DNA from: Typha latifolia | Lineage: Eukaryota > Streptophyta > Magnoliopsida > Poales > Typhaceae | Assembly: GCA_019914945.1 (NCBI GenBank) | Contig: CM034101.1 | Span: forward strand, 13,651,188 to 13,715,187 | Direction of reading: 5' to 3' | Length of the DNA: 64,000 nt | Part shown: positions 58,227-64,000 of the stretch, piece by piece | Numbering within the stretch: the stretch's first letter is position 1 | Layout of the letters: each line of letters starts with the position of its first letter | Translations under genes and position numbers: made by a program | The notes under the pieces: generated by a model | Databases searched by the model: none | What the model was told of the DNA's origin: nothing | The model's input: only the letters and a program-made list of their open reading frames with translations

Positions 58227-58309
58227 AGAAGCACTGCCAAAAACAATTCTATATCAGTATCCAATATACATTGGATATGGATATAGATCGAATACACACA
58301 ATACGCTTT
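58227..58309. repeat. Right arm of inverted repeat spanning a solo LTR
   Basis: This is the reverse-complement partner of 55041-55120, with CACTGCCAAAAACAATTCT, ATATCAGTAT and GAATACACACAATACG. The arms are about 80 bp and imperfect. Confidence 0.7.
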
Positions 58310-58489
58310 GCATAAGTTTGTAAATTTATTAGTTATATATTAAATCGGTTAAATGGTTAAACTCGTTAAAATTTAATTCTTTTAACCTGTTAAGCTAATA
58401 ATATTAGTGAAAACAGTGAGGGAAGAAAGAATTGGGCATAGGGTAAAAACATATTGAATACGGATCCATATTTTTTGTTCGGATACGGA

Positions 58490-58570
58490 TTCGGATGCGG
58501 ATTCAGATACGGATACAAATATTTGACGGATTCGGATGCGGATTCAGATACGGATACAAATATTTGACGA
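58490..58570. repeat. 41-bp tandem duplication in hAT subterminal region
   Basis: The 41-bp unit beginning TTCGGATGCGGATTCAGATA is repeated at 58490 and 58531 with a single-base loss at the end of the second. It duplicates putative transposase-binding words. Confidence 0.9.
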
Positions 58571-58615
58571 ATAGTAATAATTAAAACTATATCCTAACTA
58601 AACGGATATAGACAA

Positions 58616-59294
58616 TGTTACGAACTAGATCAAGACAGATCCAGATATAAGAAAATTATATAGAATTCTAATAGCTTTAGTTTCATCTAAATCGGAGGTC
58701 TAGATGAAAAGATATAAATAAAATAGTGAAGAGAGGTTGAAATAGGACATAATAGTAAATATCCGATGTTTCAACGGTCATCGGAGGGTGGCGGATGGCC
58801 AAGGGTGGTGGTGGACAACCGAATAGTAGGGTGGCTGCTGAAAGAAGGTGGTGGCTAGGATTTGGGTGTTTGGAAGGGCACTATGGTTACAATCTACTCT
58901 GATAAAAATAAAGACGATCTAACGCCTACGATAAAAACGGTAAATATGATAATAAGAAAATAACTAAACTCAATTAATTTTCAATGCTTGATGATTAAAC
59001 AAAGAAACTCATCCCCTCTATATATAGAGGTCGGGTACAATGAATCCTACTCGGACTTAATGCTAAAGACTTATACAACTCAAACTAAGACTTGCCTTAG
59101 AAGCTTATATAACTTAATTAAACTTATCTTAGTGACTTATATTACTTAATTGAACTTGTCTTAGTGACTTATATGACTTAATTAGACTTATCTTAAGGGC
59201 TTATATAAGCATGAACAAATTAAAAAATAAATAGGCTCAATATATCGAGCTCAATATCCTCATAATACGATCTGATCTGACCCGATTCGTATTA
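58616..59294 (+). mobile_element. Solo LTR nested in the hAT-like element
   Basis: The block TGTTACGAACTAGATC to CCCGATTCGTATTA is the second copy of the 700-bp LTR family at 40090-40789. Flanks are GACAA (58611-58615) and GATAA (59295-59299). The intact hAT has TTAGATAATTTTCGGATA at the equivalent point, so the original target was GATAA and one copy has mutated. The insertion is therefore younger than the hAT element. Confidence 0.78.
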
Positions 59295-59322
59295 GATAAT
59301 TTTCGGATACAATTCAGATCAT

Positions 59323-59905
59323 GGTTCGCCTGATTGGTCGATCCGAACTCTCTCTCTTTCTCTCTTTCACTCTTTCTCACTCTCTTTTACTCTCTTCTTT
59401 CACTCTTTTTTCTTTTTTTTCTCCTTACCATATAACCATTGTTTCTTTTACGGAGAGATCTAGCTCCGGCGAACTCCAGCAAACTCTGGCAAACTCCGAC
59501 GAACTCCCGTATATAATTTTTTAATTAATTTCTTTATTTTTCTCTCAGTTTTTTTCATTTCTTCCACTCTCCCTTTTCTTCTTTTTTCTTCTCTTCTTCT
59601 TCTTTTTCTTCCTCTTCACACCATGGTTTTCTTTCTTTGGCTTGATTTTCTTCCACTCACTAATTTCTTCTTTTCACTTTTTATTGCACCATAGTTTTTC
59701 TTTCTTTATTTTCTTATTTTTTGGTAAACTTTTTTTCTAAATTTTTAAAAATTTTCCTACATTTTTAAATAATATTTAGAATTTTATGTAATTAAAAAGC
59801 CCAATCTGAGGCGAGCGATATGACCGATTCGACCGATACATATCGTTTTTTCGGATGGCCGAGCATGACCTCGATACCGATTTTTCGAACCTTGGTTCAA
59901 ATTAG
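59323..59905. mobile_element. Nested GGTTCG...CGAACC element
   Basis: The block starts ATGGTTCGCC and ends TTTTTCGAACCTTGG, giving short inverted ends. Inside are pyrimidine-rich tracts (TCTCTTTC, TTCTTC) and a GACCGATTCGACCGATAC block at the right. The flanks on both sides are hAT-type GGATACGATC words, consistent with insertion in the hAT. The family is not identified. Confidence 0.4.
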
Positions 59906-61084
59906 TTTTGGATACGATCCAAATAGTTTTCGGATACGGATCAGATCTTAAACAAATACATATCAGATCTTGAACGAATTATAGCATTTTTCTTAGACAC
60001 AATTAACACAAAAATAATAAATCATTTCAATTTACCATTAATACAAATAGATTCTACTTCTAACGTCACACACTTCAATTGACTTCAACATACAATCAAT
60101 CTATTCACATTAACTTCAAGAAAATTAAATTAACACAAATTCAAATACAAAGTCCAGAAGAAAGTTCACGTTAACTTCAAGAAAATTAAATTAAAACAGT
60201 TGCAAACACGATTTAACAGACGATATATTAATAAAGAAGAATGTAAATTTACAATTTTACTTTCAAACCAAGAATTAGATGTTCATGAAAATGAATCAGA
60301 ATCAGATAATTAACTTACACTCAGATAATTGCAAAACAAGAATCAGATGTAAACTTATAATTTTACTTTCAAAATAAGAATCAGAAATCAGATAATTGCA
60401 TTGATTCCAAAACAATGAAATAAACCAATTGCTAATTAAGGAAGTAAGAGAGAAAACTAAAATAAACCAGTTGCTAATTAACCAGCATAAATAGATAATT
60501 TAGCTCTGAGCTATAAATCAAAGTACCTAGAAATAGATAATTTAACTCAAATTACCTATAAATTGGTGAAGTGATGGAGCTTGGTGACGGCGACGGAGTG
60601 TTGATGGCCGCTGAGCTTGGTCACGGCAAGCTCGAGGAGGGAGGAGGTGGATCTTGGTGGAGCGACGGAGCTTGGTGACGGCGACGGAGTGGTGACGGCG
60701 ACGGAGTGGTGATGGCGGTGGAGCTTGGTCACGGCAAGCTCGAGGAGGGAGGAGGTGGCAGATTGAGATGGGGAAAGAGTAGAAGTCTAAAAGATCAAAA
60801 GGGATGGTAAGGTTAGCGATGTCTGTGTTAGGCTGTTAGCGGATCGGGTAGTCACGGGTCGGGTTGCTGGGTTGGGTATTCGGGTTAGTAATTATTTTAT
60901 ATTTGTGGTTAAACGGATATCCGATATCTGAATTCGAATCCAACAAAATTACTTATACCCGTGTCCGTATTCAAACTTTTTTCTGAATAATTATCAGTAC
61001 CCATATCCGGATTAGATAAAAAAAAAATTATCTGTATCCGATCTGGTAGCAAGTGGGACTTAAACCGACCCATTTTCACCTCGA

Positions 61085-61978
61085 TGTGCGTTCATACTGA
61101 TTGCATTTGTGAGTGTCTTGTACTAGTTTCCTTAAGCTTGAAGTGATGTAAGTGTTGAATCTCATTAATGTTTAATAGCTATTTATGTGCATAAGCCTTA
61201 TAACTACTCAATCGAAATATTTGCTTATGGGTTTTTTCTCTCAAAAGGAGAAATACTATGATTTCCAAAAACCATTTGCATATTCATTTCGTTTTATTTT
61301 CAATGCAATTTTCAACATATTTACTCAATTCATAGTTTTAATAAGCATAAGATATACACCTCATAGGGTAGCTAGATTTCTTTTATCAGCATAAATGTGA
61401 TTCATGATTTTAGAATTATAATTCTCTAGAACAAGTGCAAGGATGCCCCTCCATGACCTTCCATAAATTTAAGCTTACATTCTTTTCTTCAATGACAGAT
61501 GGATATCTATCTGCAATCTTTGTTCATATATGTCATAAGGATGCAGGTATAATTGACATGATACATTCAATTCTTTTCGCTGCAGCACTCCACAAGAACT
61601 CCACAAATGTGAAAGATGTTTATCATGAGCTAATTTTGTTCCAATGAGTAGCTTCCTGATATCAATATAAGCCCCCTTGAATGACGAGCTTGGTATGATC
61701 CAATTTAGTTTTGACGAGAAGCATTCTGACATTGCAATTTCAGTCTAATGATCCAGGCACCAACAGATGAATATCAAACCACATTATGTAATAAAATGTT
61801 GCATTTGATCAGTAACAGATAAAAGGACGAGTAATGTTTCTCTTTGTTTCATGAAACTGCTCGTATAAGAAAGTTGATATGGATATTGATATGCTTAGAT
61901 ATCTTGTCCTATGTTTGCTTGCAAGACACTGATTGTGACGACGGACTGATTATTTTACTATAGCAGGAGAACTTCCCA
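61085..61978. other. 3' flank of the glycolipid transfer protein gene
   Basis: No coding exon is supported. The part near 61700-61978 is likely the 3' untranslated region of the minus-strand gene. Short frames at 61185 and 61435 look like noise. Confidence 0.4.
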
Positions 61979-64000
61979 TTAAGAAGCCTTCAGTTCATCA
62001 AGGCCCACACTAGCCTGCAATAAAGTTAAAAAGTAATCTTTTAATTGTCACCTAAAGAAGAAAATAAGTTACACAACTATGATGCAAACATACCAAAAAC
62101 TTGTGATTCTCTGCAAGTAAAGGAGGAAAGCTTGTGCAGAATTTCTCTATATCTGCATCGATGTCACCTGACCCACCGATAACTTCCATGAATTTCTTCC
62201 TGTCAGGAGCAAGCTTCATGGCAACCTGTAATTCTGTATGTATTAGCGTCTTCTTGCAGGCTACATAAAAGGGGAAAAAGAGAAGATGCTGAATAATAAA
62301 AGCATGAGGGAGCAGGAGGGGGACATTTCATGCCACCAGAGAACTCCAGAAAATAATTAATTACAACAGCTTTAACATGAGCGAGCTATCTTCAGCCATT
62401 CAATTCAGCAGTTGTGTTAGTAGGTTGAACAGAAAAAAGAAAAAGAAAAAAAGAAGCAAGGTGTGGTCATAAAAGATAACACTATAATAGCATTTAGAAG
62501 CCAGACAATGCCTGATCCAGTCTGACATAGGTTAAAATTACTTATCACATGACCTGCTAATGGGTTTACAAGATGGACCTGATCCAAAGAGAACTTTTAT
62601 CTACCAATACTTAGCTGTTGTACCCAATTTGCCTGAAATAATATAAATTTTCATTGTCACTGTTCTACAATCTTGACATTGTATTATTGTGGATCTTAGA
62701 TGAAATCTTTGCTTCTTTCCAAAGCCCAAAATCTGAGTTTAATATTAAAAGTAAGCAACATGTCCTGCAAAGCCAGAACAAAACATGAACAAATTAATGA
62801 CAATGAAAAAATAAAATGTCCTCGATGAATGCAAGTAATAGAAAATTGTAAAAAACTACTAGTCTACCACAACAACGTGCTAATAAGGTGTCTTTCATAT
62901 TAGATCTACTTGTTCAAGTTCTACAAACTAGATATATGTCCTGAAGAATGTAATGCATGAATCACATTGAGTCACAAATCAAACTTCTTGCTGTGATGAA
63001 GTTCAATTCATGCTACGGCAAAGCTAACATCTGAACCCAGTGCCAATCAACCAGAACAAGGTCAACATATCTTAGGTCAATTGTTATTGCGGAGACATAT
63101 CTACATTACATGTTACTTGGACACTCTATTTTTCAAGGTTCTTAAAGTGTCAACATGCCTGGACAATAAATACAACTGTTTTGTTCATTGATAAGGAAAA
63201 ATGAGGTAAGGGGCTTATCCTAAAATTTAGACTGGTTATTTCTGTTATTCAGCATCATCATTTGGTTGAGAGGGTGCGATAAAATGCTATAATGATTACA
63301 TGGAACAAGTTAATTTTGGGATATCGTGGCCCTTGTTGAGAAAAGAGGGCGGAGAACAAGGTGGAACAATTAACATCTTCTCTTGTCATTCCAAGCTTTT
63401 GACACATTCCTATATTCGTTATCCCACCCTCAAGGTGGGATAACAAAGTTGTGATAATTTTGTTTTGACCCAAGTTTATCAGGACTTTCTGTCTCAAAGC
63501 CAATACTCTCCATTATCAAAAGTCATGGCTTATTATGTCACCAGAGAATCTGTCATTGGTAGCCTCTTTATAGATAGTCACATGATTCTCGTATTATTTT
63601 AATTTTCTACAACATTGTTAATTTCCAATGAGTTCAATATGAGTTGTTTGACAGATCCAGAAAAGGCTTGGATGATGAGATGGTTCTTATTGTGTCTTTT
63701 TTCTTAAAAACAAAGAGTAAGAATGTTACCGTAAAGCTAGTACTAGCAAGCCAGCCATGATATTTCTTTAGGGTTTTGCTGTACGAGTCTGTGCAGGCTT
63801 GTGACATGGACCAATCTGGATGCATCAGCAAGTTATGGAATAGTTCAACCAAGAAGTCCATGGCTCTGAAAGACGAAACGAGGAATTAAAAGATGTTTTG
63901 TAGGCTGATAGGCATGTCTATCAAATTTCCAATGATGCAAATTCAAGTGAGAAATGTGCATCACCTTGTTAGCCACAAAAGCCCATTCGTACAACTTGAA
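61979..64000 (-). CDS. Glycolipid transfer protein, 3' part (gene continues beyond window)
   Basis: This is the C-terminal part of a GLTP-fold protein, a small cytosolic carrier of sphingolipids between membranes. Four exons on the minus strand are readable: 63965-64000 (partial), 63730-63865, 62094-62225 and 61979-62014, all joined in phase. The protein reads SSCTNGLLWLTRAMDFLVEL, then QACTDSYSKTLKKYHGWLAS, then VAMKLAPDRKKFMEVIGGSG, ending HKFLASVGLDELKAS and a stop. The LLWL, HGWLAS and APDRKKF blocks are typical of plant GLTP1 proteins and distinguish it from the ACD11 branch. The first half, including the glycolipid-binding D/N/K residues, is outside the window. Intron 62226-63729 is 1.5 kb. 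Confidence 0.93.

Larger units (their letters stand above)
58439..61084. mobile_element. hAT-like element with nested insertions
   Basis: The left end TAGGGTAAAAAC is followed by ATACGGATCCATATTTTTTG, matching the start of the intact hAT at 19851. The right end GACCCATTTTCACC has the inverted form. Subterminal CGGATACGGAT words occur at both ends. Inside are a solo LTR (58616-59294), an element-like block about 59323-59905, and a 340-bp repeat (60568-60888). No 8-bp target duplication is visible at the two proposed ends and no transposase is intact. Confidence 0.65.

Noticed and set aside
58439..61084. An 8-bp target duplication for the larger hAT-like element
   Set aside because: The flanks at the best end positions do not match; one end is probably damaged, so I do not claim a duplication.

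Overview
This window looks like nuclear DNA of a flowering plant. It has long genes with many short exons and GT-AG introns, AT-rich introns, plant-specific gene families and many decayed or nested transposable elements. The style of the repeats suggests a monocot, but I cannot name the genus from sequence alone. I see no bacterial, organellar or viral genes. Coordinates of spliced genes were built by hand from splice signals, reading phase and family knowledge.

Five genuine gene loci are supported. (1) A plant casein kinase 1-like (CKL) kinase, + strand, 6013-14811, 14 coding exons, 471 aa. (2) A protein phosphatase 2A B'' regulatory subunit, + strand, 15898-28111, 12 coding exons, 540 aa. 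(3) A COP1-interacting-protein-7-like (CIP7-like) protein, + strand, 38577-48633, 13 coding exons, 1304 aa. (4) An intronless PIG-C/GPI2 subunit of the first enzyme of GPI-anchor synthesis, - strand, 50889-51794, 301 aa. (5) The 3' half of a glycolipid transfer protein gene, - strand, 61979 to the window end. They do not form an operon or a known cluster. The kinase and the phosphatase subunit sit head-to-tail, about 1.1 kb apart.

Layout. 1-5300 holds decayed LTR and MITE-like DNA. 5337-14811 is the kinase, whose sixth intron carries a 1.6 kb non-autonomous LTR element (TRIM type) with a 5-bp target duplication. 15898-28111 is the phosphatase subunit, with a 609-bp Ac/Ds-like hAT element (8-bp target duplication) in intron 6 and an unclassified inverted-repeat element in intron 9. 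28112-38440 is a 10 kb gene-free stretch with tandem repeats and SINE-like pieces. 38442-48633 is the CIP7-like gene, with a 700-bp solo LTR in intron 5 and a transposon patchwork in intron 7. 52371-54405 is a mosaic of a repeat fragment, a wall-associated-kinase-type EGF fragment and a broken copy of CIP7-like exons 8 and 9 with their introns. 55506-58060 is a 2555-bp solo LTR with a 5-bp target duplication. 58439-61084 is a larger hAT-like element with its own nested insertions.

The most unusual feature is the mosaic at 52371-54405. It joins pieces of two unrelated genes and a repeat in a DNA-mediated way (introns kept), as in Pack-type or Helitron-type gene capture, but I could not find its outer termini. 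I found no evidence for a wholly new biological system.
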